The notes under the pieces: generated by a model | What the model was told of the DNA's origin: nothing | Databases searched by the model: none | What the model saw: the letters and a program-made list of their open reading frames with translations, nothing else | In this document: piece by piece, positions 24,628 through 34,934 of the stretch | Layout of the letters: each line of letters opens with the position of its first letter | Numbering within the stretch: position 1 is the first letter of the stretch | Translations under genes and position numbers: made by a program | Source: an uncultured Treponema sp. | GTDB lineage: Bacteria > Spirochaetota > Spirochaetia > Treponematales > Treponemataceae | Direction: 5' to 3' | DNA length: 64,000 nt | Assembly (NCBI GenBank): GCA_900317625.1 | Contig: ONHK01000001.1 | Span: 1 to 64,000, forward strand

Positions 24628-26580
24628 CTAGAACAGAACTTTAAATCCGCAGCCCATAACAACACCAAACTGAACTGGATATTCATCATTGTCCACAAAA
24701 TGATATGGCGTTGAAAAATCCGCATTTTTACAGTTTCCGTTGTTTCCGTAAATGCTTCGGTCATAATCGTTGCTGTCTATCATCGTGTAATAACTGTAAA
24801 GGAATCCAAGATTCAAACTTAACTGCAAATCTCTCTGGACATTTTTATGCTCGAATGTTGTCTCTAGTTTTATCATGTGCATCCAGTTATATGCGCCATC
24901 ATGAAGGAAGTATTTTTTTAGCTCATCGCGGTTATATTTGCTCAATTCTGAATACAATGAACTTCCTGGAACTTGCTGGCTTCCGTAATCTGCGCCATGC
25001 CGGATAAACTGATACTGAAGCGCTGTAGTCACAAAACTTTTTGGCTTCATTTCAAAGCGGAAGAAGAATTCATCAGCGTTCGGCGGAAGATAATAACCTA
25101 GATTTTCGCCATTGTTTGTATAATTTTCCATAATATAATGGTTATACGTTGAAGCATAATTTATCGCATGATGAGTGTAGCAATACGGCTCAACTTTTGT
25201 GTATCTTGTTGAAACGCTTGCAAACGGAAGCCACGGAATAACCGCCTTTGCACCAAGCTGGCCGGCAAACATTACGCGGGTCTCAGTGAACCAGTTGTTC
25301 TGTATGTTCAGCTCATCAAAATAGATTGAAGCCCAGACTTTTCCAACTCCTGGTTTCCGGAGCATTATATCACCAAAAAGAGCAAGATTGTCCGAATCAC
25401 CGGTATGGTTCTGATATTCAACATAAATAAAGAGAGGAAAAAGATAACCGATTTCAAAACGTTTCGGGTAAACTACGGAACTACCAAAATCAAGATGAAG
25501 ATATTTGAAGTCAAGTTCAATCATATTCAGAGAAAACGCGTTCTGCCAGAAATAAGAATCATCGGAACCGTCAACTTCCTCAGGATAAGAATTTGAGTTC
25601 ATATAGTCAGCATTTGGATATTCAAGAATTCCGGCAAGAGTTGAGAATTTTAACCAGCTGAACATTTCAACGCCTGTATTGAATTCAAAAAATGGCCTAG
25701 CCTGTCTGTTCAGAACAAGGGAACTTCCGTTATCCATTGCAGCCCATTCATGCGACTGCCGTCCAGCTCCGATTGTGATATGGTCATCAAGGAAAGAGGC
25801 TTTTATTTCTGCAAGAACACTTCCACTAACACCAAATTCTGTTGCCCAGCCTTCTGTTCCAGAAGCCGACAGATTTGAGACAAGATAAACCTGACCATCC
25901 CAAGGTTTTTTGTACGAATACGGCAGATAGCTGTTGTTTAAATATTTTGTGATTGTACGGCGTTTAGGTTCTAGAAATTTATCACCGTTTTCATCGTAAT
26001 CGCCATCTAAGAACTCTTCAACCCCATGGTCAAACCATGAATAGCCAATAAAATATTCGCCCTGCTCTTTTAATGGCATATACGTAAAATCAAAAAGACC
26101 GGTAAAACCATAGGAAACATATTTTGTGATGTCTCCGCGGAAATTAAATTCTGGATAAAAATCAAAGCCAACTGAATTAAAATCAGATTTATTGTAAATT
26201 CCACCGGAAACATTGCTTTCCAGTCCAAAATCATAAAGAAATGAAAAATGATATTTTTCATCGTTTGTCTGAATTGCAAGATGTTTCACATTGTTCTTTT
26301 TTTCAGGATTTATTTCATATTTCGCTTTAAAATTTTCAAGAATCTCAATTTCTGAAGGCTTCAATTCATCTTCATGCTCAAGAATTTCATCGATTGCCTT
26401 AAAAATTCTTGAAACGGTGTAAGGTTTTGCACCTGGCAAAAATCCGCAAAAACCTTTCATTTCCGCAACTTCAAGAATGCTGTAAATTTCATCATCAACG
26501 CTTACAGAAAGATTTTTCTGGGCAAAACAAAATTCCATGCACAAAAACAAAGCAAAAATTGATAAAATAATCTTTTTCAT
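24628..26580 (-). CDS. outer-membrane beta-barrel protein, Wzi-like (capsule assembly) candidate, copy B
   Basis: The 650-residue protein has a signal peptide (MKKIILSIFALFLCMEFCFAQ) and a short helical N-terminal region (DDEIYSILEVAEMKG, KPYTVSRIFKAIDEIL). A long stretch rich in alternating aromatic and glycine residues follows and ends with an amphipathic strand (GCGFKVLF), as expected for an outer-membrane barrel. Layout and position in a polysaccharide locus suggest the Wzi/capsule-attachment family, but I cannot confirm this by alignment. It follows the similar gene at 26590 by nine bases, with AAGG before its ATG. Confidence 0.6.
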   Translation of the reverse strand: MKKIILSIFALFLCMEFCFAQKNLSVSVDDEIYSILEVAEMKGFCGFLPGAKPYTVSRIFKAIDEILEHEDELKPSEIEILENFKAKYEINPEKKNNVKHLAIQTNDEKYHFSFLYDFGLESNVSGGIYNKSDFNSVGFDFYPEFNFRGDITKYVSYGFTGLFDFTYMPLKEQGEYFIGYSWFDHGVEEFLDGDYDENGDKFLEPKRRTITKYLNNSYLPYSYKKPWDGQVYLVSNLSASGTEGWATEFGVSGSVLAEIKASFLDDHITIGAGRQSHEWAAMDNGSSLVLNRQARPFFEFNTGVEMFSWLKFSTLAGILEYPNADYMNSNSYPEEVDGSDDSYFWQNAFSLNMIELDFKYLHLDFGSSVVYPKRFEIGYLFPLFIYVEYQNHTGDSDNLALFGDIMLRKPGVGKVWASIYFDELNIQNNWFTETRVMFAGQLGAKAVIPWLPFASVSTRYTKVEPYCYTHHAINYASTYNHYIMENYTNNGENLGYYLPPNADEFFFRFEMKPKSFVTTALQYQFIRHGADYGSQQVPGSSLYSELSKYNRDELKKYFLHDGAYNWMHMIKLETTFEHKNVQRDLQLSLNLGFLYSYYTMIDSNDYDRSIYGNNGNCKNADFSTPYHFVDNDEYPVQFGVVMGCGFKVLF

Positions 26581-26589
26581 ATTTCAACC

Positions 26590-28506
26590 TTATTCAAAAA
26601 GTTTATACTCAAACATCAGGCAACCTTCAAAACCGTGGGCAAAATTTCCTTCTTCATTCTTATTGTTAAAAATAAATGAATAAGTTGCCCGACCAGAAAG
26701 GTTCATGTGCTGAGTGATATTATACGAAGCCTTTGCTGTAATGCGGTTTGTAAATTGAACTGAACCTGTAAGAACGTATGTCCGGGCTATATTTTCAGCT
26801 TCCTCATCTGTGATAAGCCCCATTTTTCTTAAAACACTCGGATAATAAGCATAATATTTTTTTCCGTCAATTTCTATTGTATTATTGAATAAACCGAATG
26901 AATTTGTTCCGTGTGCCAAAAACAGATAATCAAGTTCCGCGTTCCATTTTGAAATCTGGCTGTAACCAATCCGGGTCTGAAAACCAATCGCATCAGGTCC
27001 GAACGGAGAACCAATCCATGAACAGAGCGGAACACTTGAATTTGACTGCATATCATTTCTTGTGCTGTAAAGCGACCAGTCAGCACCTTGTTTTATGTAG
27101 CAGAACGGAGTTGTGTAGATGCCTTCCAAAGTTCCTGTCCACCAGCCGTTATTTCTGTCTGGAACTGTAAGCTCAAAACCTGCCTGAAAGCCAATTCCAT
27201 CTGGAATGGAATTCGCATTTGCTGAGCCAAGCTCAAATGGAGTCTGCATTTCGTTCTGCGCGTACAAGAAATAAAGTCTAGAATACTTGAACGGTGTAAG
27301 TTCCAGAGAGATTCCCATATACTGACAGATATGCGCCTCGCCATAATATTCTTTTTCAACATCGCTTACGTAATCGCTGTCTTCCCAGGAACCAAAAGAA
27401 TGCATAATCATAAGCGGATTAAGATGCTTTAGCTCAAAACCGCTCTGCACAAGCGTTGCTTCCATAATTCCAAACCGAACCCAGTCAAAAAGCGGGCGAG
27501 CCTCAACGCTGTGCATATAAAGATACTTGTCTGTGCTTACCTGAACAACGTCAAGATTGTATTTCATTCTTGGAGAATATAAATTCAGCTGAAAATATCC
27601 TTCTGTCTCAAATGTTGAATTATAAATAACTGAACCTGTAAGAGTCTTTCCAATCTGAAGTCCCTGCCGCCCAAAACTTACATTAACGCCCCATTTTTCA
27701 AATGTTTTTCCGGCGCTTCCATAAGCATATTTCGGCCAGAAAAAATCCATATCGTCTGTGTTGTAAAAAATATTTGTCACATTTGAGTCAGTGTTCATTC
27801 CCCAGAAACTTTTTGCAAAAGAAATTCCAGTATGAATGATAAAATAGTCGCTCCAGCCCAGATAAAGAGGAAGTTCAGCAAACGCTTTTGAGCCATAAGA
27901 ATTTATAAAGCTGGAATATGCGCCGTATTCGGCAATTTCTATATTTTTATTGTTTCCAGAAGTATTTATAGTCGGGTTATGACCTTCCTCTGTTTTTTTA
28001 TTATCATCCCAATCAATGTTCGAGCCATCAGCCTTGTTTCTATAATTTTCTGGCGACAAAATATCATATCCATTGACAGAATTTTTGTGTCCTGTATAGT
28101 CAGTCGCAAAAGACCAGTCAAGCTCAGAATTGCTTTTGTAAAGAACTCCAGGCGCGGCATTCAAGTTAAAACCAAAATAAACCGGTCCCATATCAATGCT
28201 GAAGGATTTTGTTCCAAGATATTCAGAAAGTTTGTCATAGAGATTTTTTCCAGAATCGCTTAATTTTTCATAAGGAACAAGATTCAAATACATTTTCAGC
28301 TCGCCAACAGAAATCGGGGCATTTGTAGCAAAAGAAGTCCGCTTAGTTTCATTTGAAAGCATAAAAAGCGCATCATAAACCCAATGTCCAGCCGGAATAA
28401 GCTGCTGAGTTCCATAAGTTTCCGCATTCAAAAACGGACAAAACGAAAGAAATGCGGTCAAAACCAGAATATAACCTTTTTTTATCATCTTTTTTGTAAA
28501 ATACAT
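26590..28506 (-). CDS. outer-membrane beta-barrel protein, Wzi-like candidate, copy A
   Basis: The 638-residue protein has a signal peptide (core KGYILVLTAFLSFCPFLNA). An N-terminal domain has GHWVYDALFMLSNE and APISVGELKMYLN, and a long beta-rich region ends EGCLMFEYKLFE. It shares its general plan with the product of the gene at 24628. AAGGAG directly abuts the ATG at 28506, which is too close. The second ATG (28488) starts nearer the signal-peptide core, so the true start is uncertain. The two genes form an operon divergent from the glycosyltransferase at 28564. Confidence 0.6.
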   Translation of the reverse strand: MYFTKKMIKKGYILVLTAFLSFCPFLNAETYGTQQLIPAGHWVYDALFMLSNETKRTSFATNAPISVGELKMYLNLVPYEKLSDSGKNLYDKLSEYLGTKSFSIDMGPVYFGFNLNAAPGVLYKSNSELDWSFATDYTGHKNSVNGYDILSPENYRNKADGSNIDWDDNKKTEEGHNPTINTSGNNKNIEIAEYGAYSSFINSYGSKAFAELPLYLGWSDYFIIHTGISFAKSFWGMNTDSNVTNIFYNTDDMDFFWPKYAYGSAGKTFEKWGVNVSFGRQGLQIGKTLTGSVIYNSTFETEGYFQLNLYSPRMKYNLDVVQVSTDKYLYMHSVEARPLFDWVRFGIMEATLVQSGFELKHLNPLMIMHSFGSWEDSDYVSDVEKEYYGEAHICQYMGISLELTPFKYSRLYFLYAQNEMQTPFELGSANANSIPDGIGFQAGFELTVPDRNNGWWTGTLEGIYTTPFCYIKQGADWSLYSTRNDMQSNSSVPLCSWIGSPFGPDAIGFQTRIGYSQISKWNAELDYLFLAHGTNSFGLFNNTIEIDGKKYYAYYPSVLRKMGLITDEEAENIARTYVLTGSVQFTNRITAKASYNITQHMNLSGRATYSFIFNNKNEEGNFAHGFEGCLMFEYKLFE

Positions 28507-28563
28507 CTCCTTGTTTTATCATTTTTTGTAGAAAAAATAAACACTTTATTCTATTCTATATGT

Positions 28564-29634
28564 ATGAAACTTGCCATAGACTGCAGAATGACAAACAGCG
28601 GAGGAGTCGGTTCATATTTAAATGCGCTCCTTCCCTATCTTACAAAAAAAAATGAATGTCTTTTGCTCGGAAATAAAAATGAGCTTGAAAAATTCAACTC
28701 TGAAAAAACAGAGATTTTAAATCTTGAAGAAAAAACTTTTTCTTTAAAGGAACTTTTTGCGTTTCCAAAAGAAATTTTAAAGAAAATCAACGAATGTGAC
28801 ATTTATTACTCGCCATATTTTAATGTTCCAGGAAGAATCGGCGGCGGAATAAAAATTCCGGTTTTTACAACAATCCACGATGTTGTTTTTCTTGATGTGC
28901 CGGGACTTGCCTCAAAATCAGGAACGATAATCAGAAAATTCTTCTATAAATATGCAGTTTTAAAATCAAAGAAAATTCTCACAGTCTCGGAATTTTCAAA
29001 AGAACGGATAATCCATCACTTAAAATGCAAAAAGCCGGTTGTTGTAACGTACAATGCAGTTCCAGACTGGTTCTGCAAAAAAGATTCGGAATCAAATTCT
29101 GAGCTGAAAAAAGAAAATTCAATACTTTTTGTTGGAAACATAAAAAAGCACAAGGGGCTTTCTGTCCTGGTTGACGCTTTTAAAATCGCAAAAGAAAAAG
29201 GGTTTGACCTTACGCTAAAAATTGTTGGAAATTCAGAAAATTTCCGCACCGCAGATGAAAATATCTTCAAAAAAATAAGCGAGGCGCCCAAGAATTCAAT
29301 TTTATTCACAGGCAGAATCAGCGATGAAGAATTAAAAAATCTTTACAAAAAGACAAAAAGACTTGTCCAGCCTTCATTTTACGAAGGTTTTGGAATGCCG
29401 CCGCTTGAAGCCATGAGTCTTGGAACAAAGGCAATAATTTCTGACATTCCGGTTTTTAAAGAAATTTACAGGAATTTTCCAGTAACATTTTTTAAGACCG
29501 GAAACTGTAACGATTTGGCGGAAAAATTGCTTTCTATAAAGGACGAAACTGATGAAATAAAAGAATTTCCGCAAATCTATTCATTCGAAAAAACTGCGGA
29601 AATCATTCAAAAAACACTTGAGGAATCACTATGA
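28564..29634 (+). CDS. family-4 glycosyltransferase
   Basis: The frame is open further upstream, but MKLAIDCRMTNSGGVGSYL at 28564 is the natural N-terminus of a GT-B enzyme (356 residues). Motifs include ILTVSEFSKERI, LFVGNIKKHKG and FYEGFGMPPLEAMSLG. There is no Shine-Dalgarno sequence, and TATTCT lies six bases before the ATG. The final ATGA overlaps the start of the next glycosyltransferase. It is a paralogue of the product of the gene at 23544. Donor sugar unknown. Confidence 0.85.
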   Translation: MKLAIDCRMTNSGGVGSYLNALLPYLTKKNECLLLGNKNELEKFNSEKTEILNLEEKTFSLKELFAFPKEILKKINECDIYYSPYFNVPGRIGGGIKIPVFTTIHDVVFLDVPGLASKSGTIIRKFFYKYAVLKSKKILTVSEFSKERIIHHLKCKKPVVVTYNAVPDWFCKKDSESNSELKKENSILFVGNIKKHKGLSVLVDAFKIAKEKGFDLTLKIVGNSENFRTADENIFKKISEAPKNSILFTGRISDEELKNLYKKTKRLVQPSFYEGFGMPPLEAMSLGTKAIISDIPVFKEIYRNFPVTFFKTGNCNDLAEKLLSIKDETDEIKEFPQIYSFEKTAEIIQKTLEESL

Positions 29635-30743
29635 AAGTTGCAATTGTACACGACTGGCTTGTAAATTACGGCGGTGCTGAACTTTTTGTTGAATATCTTT
29701 TAAAAATTTATCCGGATGCCGAAATTTTCACACTTGTATACGACAAAAAAAGAATTGGAAACCATTTTTTGAACAACAAAATCCACACTTCAAGAATTCA
29801 AAAACTGCCGATGGCAAGCAGAATTTACACAAAACTTTTAAAATTCATGCCGGCCGCATTTGAATCCTTTGACTTCAGCGGATTCGACCTTGTGATCTCA
29901 TCTTCCTCATGCTGCGCAAAAGGAGTAATAACACCTCCGTATGTTCCGCACGTCGCGTTCATCCATTCGCCAATGCGTTATGCCTGGGATTTATTTTTTG
30001 ACTACAGAAAACGAAGCGGCAAGCTGACTCAATTTTTTATGAACAGATGGATTCCTTCTCTCCGGCTTTGGGATTACGTTTCAAGCCAAAGAATTGACAC
30101 AATAATCGCAAATTCCAAATTTATTGCGCGAAGAATCAAGAAATTCTGGAACCGTGATGCAAAAGTCATTTATCTTCCTGTTGATGTAAGCCGATTCAAT
30201 CCTTCTGAGAATCCTCGCGAAGATTTTTATGTCGCATTCAGCAGGCTTGTTCCTTACAAAAGAATCGACCTTGCTGTTTCTGCCTGCAAAAAACTTGGAA
30301 AAAAACTCGTTGTAATCGGCGGCGGCTCAGAAATGGAAAACTTGAAAAAACTTGCCGGAAATGACAGAAACATAACTTTTTTGGGCAGGGCGAGCGACGA
30401 GGTTCTTCAGGACAACCTTCAGCGGTGCAAGGCTCTTTTATTCTGTGCGGAAGAAGATTTTGGATTTGTTCCGCTTGAAGCGCAGGCTTGCGGTGCTCCT
30501 GTAATCGCTTTTGGACGTGGCGGCGCGCTGGAAACCGTTATAGGTGGAAAAACAGGAATTTTCTTTGATGAGCAAAAAGTAGAGTCACTTTCAAATGCTA
30601 TTCTTGAATTTGAAAAACTTGACTCAGACGGAAAATTCAACAAAGAAGAAATCGTTGCGCATGCGCGTTCTTTTACAGAGGAACGATTCCAAAGAGAGTT
30701 TGTAAATACTGTACAAGAAACCGTTAAAAAGTTAAAATACTAA
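29631..30743 (+). CDS. family-4 glycosyltransferase (mannosyltransferase-like)
   Basis: The 370-residue GT-B protein begins MKVAIVHDWLVNYGGAELF. It has FIHSPMRYAWDLFFDYR, a segment common in GT4 mannosyltransferases of exopolysaccharide loci, and FSRLVPYKRIDLAV. The donor-site region is EEDFGFVPLEAQACG. It overlaps the preceding gene by 4 bases (ATGA) and is followed after 4 bases by the glycosylphosphotransferase, so the three act as one operon. The sugar assignment is only by resemblance. Confidence 0.85.
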   Translation: MKVAIVHDWLVNYGGAELFVEYLLKIYPDAEIFTLVYDKKRIGNHFLNNKIHTSRIQKLPMASRIYTKLLKFMPAAFESFDFSGFDLVISSSSCCAKGVITPPYVPHVAFIHSPMRYAWDLFFDYRKRSGKLTQFFMNRWIPSLRLWDYVSSQRIDTIIANSKFIARRIKKFWNRDAKVIYLPVDVSRFNPSENPREDFYVAFSRLVPYKRIDLAVSACKKLGKKLVVIGGGSEMENLKKLAGNDRNITFLGRASDEVLQDNLQRCKALLFCAEEDFGFVPLEAQACGAPVIAFGRGGALETVIGGKTGIFFDEQKVESLSNAILEFEKLDSDGKFNKEEIVAHARSFTEERFQREFVNTVQETVKKLKY

Positions 30744-30747
30744 GCCT

Positions 30748-32223
30748 ATGACCACAAACGAATTTATTAATTATTTTAAGAAAACTTACAGAAACAGAAC
30801 AAGTTCTTTCTTATCTGGACTGCTGATTATGTTTTCAGATGCAGTTGCACTTTTCTGCTGCATTGGACTTGCATTCCTTATAATGAATTTTATAAATCCG
30901 TCCGCAATAAATTTCAGGTCATTCATTTATTATTCAGTATTTTTCCCGATTATTATCGCGGTTTTTTATGCAGGCGGACTTTATCCGGGAATTCTGCTTT
31001 CTCCTTCTGAGGAAGTCCGAAAAATGACTATGATTTCGTTCTTCTGTAATTTCGGAATCAGCATCGCATTAGTTTTTTTTGGAAATGACAATGAGACAAT
31101 AACAGGCGCAATAGCCGAAAACCTTATCAAGGACAGTGACACTTGGGGCGTTGTCTGCGCATTCCTTTTGGCGATTCCAATTTCTGCAATCGGTCTGCCG
31201 GCAACCCGGGAATTTTCGCGGCACATTTTTGGAAAATTCCATTTTTATGGAGTTCCGGCGGTTATCTACTGCACCGGCGACAGCGCAAAGGAAGTTATAA
31301 ACCGTCTTTTAAAACGTCCTGACTTAGGCTACAAACCTGCTGTAATAATCGACAGTTCCGCAACAGAATGTTATATGAACAACGGAATTCCTGTCTTTCC
31401 TGATTCAGAGGAAATTCTAAAGACAATAAAACAGCTCAAAATAAAAGTTGCAATAATCTGTGATTTCCAGGGCAAACGAAAACCGATAATGTCTTCCTAC
31501 CGCTACACAATAAATATCTCAAATCATCAGGACATCTACACTTCTTCCATGCATCTTAGGGACTTGGGAGGAATTCTTGGTTTTTCAGCAACGCACAATC
31601 TTACAAAAAGATGGAACCTTTTCTTAAAACGCCTAATTGATCTTGTACTCTGCTTTATTGCGTCAATAATTGTAATTCCTTTTTCTATCATCATTGCAAT
31701 AGGAATAAAAATAACTTCTCCTGGACCTGTTTTTTACGGACACAAACGGGTTGGCAAAAACGGAAAATATATCAAATGCTGGAAATTCCGTTCAATGTAT
31801 AAAAATTCCCAGGAAATGCTTGAAAAAATTCTTGCGGAAGATCCTGTACGCCGTGCCGAATGGGAAAAAGACAGAAAATTTGTTGATGATCCGCGCGTTA
31901 CAAAATTCGGAAAATTCCTAAGAAAAACCAGCCTTGATGAGCTTCCTCAGTTATGGAACATTTTTATCGGCGAAATGAGTTTTGTAGGTCCACGCCCTGT
32001 TACAGAAGAGGAGCTCGAAAAATATGGTGAAAATGCTGACTATATTCTGACAGTAACTCCAGGTCTTTCTGGAATGTGGCAAATTTCCGGTCGCTCCGAT
32101 ACTGGCTACGAAGAAAGAATAAATCTTGACACATATTACATTCAGAACTGGTCTGTATGGCTTGATATATGGATTATCATAAAAACTGTTTGGGTTGTAA
32201 TCAACGGAAAAGGCGCATATTAA
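30748..32223 (+). CDS. polyprenyl glycosylphosphotransferase (WbaP/WcaJ-like initiating enzyme)
   Basis: The 491-residue protein has four to five N-terminal membrane helices, a central nucleotide-binding-like region and a C-terminal catalytic domain (about residues 290-491) after a membrane helix. Its motifs are FLKRLIDLVLCF, GPVFYGHKRVGKNGK, CWKFRSMY, KTSLDELPQLWNIF, SFVGPRPVT and PGLSGMWQ. It transfers a sugar phosphate to undecaprenyl phosphate and so starts repeat-unit synthesis for an exopolysaccharide or capsule. It follows two glycosyltransferase genes. Confidence 0.9.
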   Translation: MTTNEFINYFKKTYRNRTSSFLSGLLIMFSDAVALFCCIGLAFLIMNFINPSAINFRSFIYYSVFFPIIIAVFYAGGLYPGILLSPSEEVRKMTMISFFCNFGISIALVFFGNDNETITGAIAENLIKDSDTWGVVCAFLLAIPISAIGLPATREFSRHIFGKFHFYGVPAVIYCTGDSAKEVINRLLKRPDLGYKPAVIIDSSATECYMNNGIPVFPDSEEILKTIKQLKIKVAIICDFQGKRKPIMSSYRYTINISNHQDIYTSSMHLRDLGGILGFSATHNLTKRWNLFLKRLIDLVLCFIASIIVIPFSIIIAIGIKITSPGPVFYGHKRVGKNGKYIKCWKFRSMYKNSQEMLEKILAEDPVRRAEWEKDRKFVDDPRVTKFGKFLRKTSLDELPQLWNIFIGEMSFVGPRPVTEEELEKYGENADYILTVTPGLSGMWQISGRSDTGYEERINLDTYYIQNWSVWLDIWIIIKTVWVVINGKGAY

Positions 32224-32226
32224 AAA

Positions 32227-33807
32227 ATGAAAAAATCACTTGTTTCACTGTTCTTGTTAGTCTGTTACTCTGCACTTTCGGCTTCATCATATAAAATAAA
32301 AGATGTGGAATACAATTTGGAAGGCTCTCGTGCCGAATTTACAGGAATCACACGGGAATATGCGTTAAAAACAAAAGTTCCTGTTGATTTTAAAAGAAAA
32401 TTCAACAACGAAGATGAGCTGATTGAATATATCAACGACTTAAAACAGCAGATTGAAAACACAAGAAATTTTGAGAAAGTCAAGATTGATTTTGCTGTTA
32501 CAGATGCGGACGAATCCGATGTATGCGGAGTAATTGTAAGAGTTTCAACATACGATTCAATGCATTTTATTGCGGCGCCATACCCAAAATACAGTTCGGG
32601 TGATTCCATGAATCTTACAATAAAACTGAAGGACACAAATTTTCTTGGTTCAATGGAAACAATGACCGGAGAAGCGAAATTTGCAATTGAACTGAATGAC
32701 GATGACAGCCCGAAAGATTATCTTGTTGGTCTGGGAGTTTCATTTGAAACGCCTTTTCAGCTAGGAGTTTTGGATGCTGCGTGGAATAACAGCATTGATT
32801 TTTCATATACTTTTGGGGATTCAACTCCGGAATGGAACATCGATTCAGGGCTTACGCTTACAAAAAAGTTCAACAAATTTTCAGTTGTAGCGAGCGCAAA
32901 TCAGATTTTTGCACGAAATCTTGACTACGAAGACGAAGACGTGAACGGAACAACAGTTCATTATGGGGACGGAACTTATTTTGGCGAAAAACTTGGACTT
33001 TCAATTCCTATAACTATCCAGGAGATTGATAACTGGGGAAAAATTTATTATACGCCATTCTTTTCCGGCATCTACTATTGGGACTTTGATGGAATAAACG
33101 AAAAAAACACTGATTTGACAAGCCCGGAACTTTCGTTTGGTCAGACGCTTTCCACTGGGCGCGTAAACTGGATTGAAAATTTCAGAAATGGACTTTCCGC
33201 TTCAATTACAAATTCCTTTGCATACAATTTTCAGACATACAGCTTTAAACCTTCTGTAGAAGGCGAACTTCAGGCATACAAGGCTTTTAACAGGTTTGCG
33301 CTATGTTCTGATATTTACGTTTTTGCTGTAATGAACGGAACAAAGGCTTTTGGCGACCGTCTGCGTGGCATCCGCGACAAACAGTATTTCAGCGAAGACA
33401 CCGGTGACCATATGTACGAAAAAGCCTGCGAATCTGCCGGTGCATTGGTTGTGAATTTTGATATTCCAATCCGGATTTGCAGAATTTACTGGGATCAGAT
33501 TCCTGGAATCAAAAAAATCAAATTTGCAAAATATTTCAATCTTGAAGCGCAAATTTCACCATTTATAGATTTTGCATTATTCCACAATGAAGCCTCCGGA
33601 ACAGCTTTTAATCCAAAAGACGGATTTTTATGCGGTGGTATTGAAGGAATCATATATCCACTTAGAGTCCGGGGAATTCAAGTTCGGGCGAGTTTCGGTA
33701 TTGACTTAAGCAGAAAAATGCCAAAACTCAACTCGTTCTTTAATCAGGATTGGCGAGACAACGTAAGTTCCTATGAACTTTCAATCGGATTGGGCTTGCA
33801 CTACTAG
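32227..33807 (+). CDS. single-POTRA Omp85-like outer-membrane protein
   Basis: The 526-residue protein has a signal peptide (MKKSLVSLFLLVCYSALSA). One POTRA-like unit follows (about residues 20-110), with YKIKDVEYNLEG and INDLKQQIENTRNFEKVKI. Next is a beta-rich region opening with KDTNFLGSMETM and ending in the aromatic-terminated strand YELSIGLGLHY. This is the plan of small Omp85 superfamily members. It starts three bases after the glycosylphosphotransferase stop and so is co-transcribed with it, hinting at a role in export or outer-membrane insertion of the locus's product. Its stop directly abuts the stop of the convergent next gene. Confidence 0.6.
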   Translation: MKKSLVSLFLLVCYSALSASSYKIKDVEYNLEGSRAEFTGITREYALKTKVPVDFKRKFNNEDELIEYINDLKQQIENTRNFEKVKIDFAVTDADESDVCGVIVRVSTYDSMHFIAAPYPKYSSGDSMNLTIKLKDTNFLGSMETMTGEAKFAIELNDDDSPKDYLVGLGVSFETPFQLGVLDAAWNNSIDFSYTFGDSTPEWNIDSGLTLTKKFNKFSVVASANQIFARNLDYEDEDVNGTTVHYGDGTYFGEKLGLSIPITIQEIDNWGKIYYTPFFSGIYYWDFDGINEKNTDLTSPELSFGQTLSTGRVNWIENFRNGLSASITNSFAYNFQTYSFKPSVEGELQAYKAFNRFALCSDIYVFAVMNGTKAFGDRLRGIRDKQYFSEDTGDHMYEKACESAGALVVNFDIPIRICRIYWDQIPGIKKIKFAKYFNLEAQISPFIDFALFHNEASGTAFNPKDGFLCGGIEGIIYPLRVRGIQVRASFGIDLSRKMPKLNSFFNQDWRDNVSSYELSIGLGLHY

Positions 33808-34914
33808 TTATTTTGGAATGATTTCATTCAGCCGCACGAATGATTTTTCTTTCCAGTAGTCTTCAGGCTCCGCATCTTTTAAGATATTAAACAGCTGGAC
33901 TGCAAAAATAAGATTGTTGTTAAGATAATTCAAATCTGCAAGCGTATAAAAACCTTTCCAGATATTATTTTCAATTCCCCATTGAATTATATCTGGATAA
34001 AACATGACTTCCTTCAAAACGTCAGAAAGTCCTGTAACTTCAAAGTCTGCATTACGTTTTTTTATTACATCAATAATTTTTGTATAGGCGGTAAGAACTC
34101 CAAGCTGGCAAGTTTTAAGAGCCTTTTCTTTTTGATTATGAAGTTGATAAAAATCAGTAAGTGCAAAATACGCTTTTAAAAGGCTGAAATCATCACAACG
34201 GTAAAGACTGAAAAATTTTTCAAGACAATCGCTTCTTGAGCTTTCAGAAGTTTTTTTCAAGGCAGAATATAAGGTTTCATCTTTAAATTCTTTGCTTTGG
34301 CTCAAAATCAGCAGCAGAAATTCCTCATATTTATCATCTTTTTTTAAAAGCTGACTTACATTGGCAAGCTCATAAAGAATATCATATTTTTCATCCGGAA
34401 TTTCAAGGAGCTCAGAATTTTTATATGCGGTAAAAAAATATTCGTATGCGACAGAATATTCTCCTTCAAGACAATAAATTTTTCCAATCAGAAAATCGGC
34501 TTCAGGAAATGCGGCATTTTTTCTTAAAAAAGTCAGCAGCTGATTTTTTGAGTCATCAAAAGTTTCCTCGCCATATTTTCTGAAATTTCTTTTTATAATC
34601 TGAATAGCCTCAAAATCTTCACGTTCGTTAAGAATTTCAAGGATTGAATTCAATGAATCACCCTTCCGTTTTACTTCCGCAGGTTTAAATGAATTTTCAA
34701 GAACATAAATTTCGTATTCAGACTGATATTTTTTTGAATTTTTAGCCTTTTCGGCCTGATTTAACGCTTCTCCATAAAAATTTTCATCAAATGAAATTTG
34801 AGCTTCTTCCAAAATTCGCTCATAATTGTGAATATAGTCCGGCTTTTTTAGATTTTTTGAAAATAAATTTGCTGCACAAAAAATCAAAAGACAAAAGAAT
34901 GCGTTTTTTTTCAT
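33808..34914 (-). CDS. secreted TPR-like protein of unknown function
   Basis: The 368-residue protein has a signal peptide (MKKNAFFCLLIFCAANLFS), followed by a mostly helical, charged chain with TPR-like helical pairs (YGEALNQAEKAKNS, PEADFLIGKIYCLEGEY, LADLNYLNNNLIFAVQLF). GAGGAA lies before the ATG. It probably serves as a periplasmic scaffold, but no partner can be named. It precedes ispG convergently with the Omp85-like gene. Confidence 0.6.
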   Translation of the reverse strand: MKKNAFFCLLIFCAANLFSKNLKKPDYIHNYERILEEAQISFDENFYGEALNQAEKAKNSKKYQSEYEIYVLENSFKPAEVKRKGDSLNSILEILNEREDFEAIQIIKRNFRKYGEETFDDSKNQLLTFLRKNAAFPEADFLIGKIYCLEGEYSVAYEYFFTAYKNSELLEIPDEKYDILYELANVSQLLKKDDKYEEFLLLILSQSKEFKDETLYSALKKTSESSRSDCLEKFFSLYRCDDFSLLKAYFALTDFYQLHNQKEKALKTCQLGVLTAYTKIIDVIKKRNADFEVTGLSDVLKEVMFYPDIIQWGIENNIWKGFYTLADLNYLNNNLIFAVQLFNILKDAEPEDYWKEKSFVRLNEIIPK

Positions 34915-34934
34915 TTTATTCCTCGAAAAAATCT

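Noticed and set aside
28384..28563. N-terminal extension of 60 codons for the glycosyltransferase starting at 28564.
   Set aside because: The extension overlaps the coding region of the divergent barrel gene and has no similarity to the start of family-4 enzymes.
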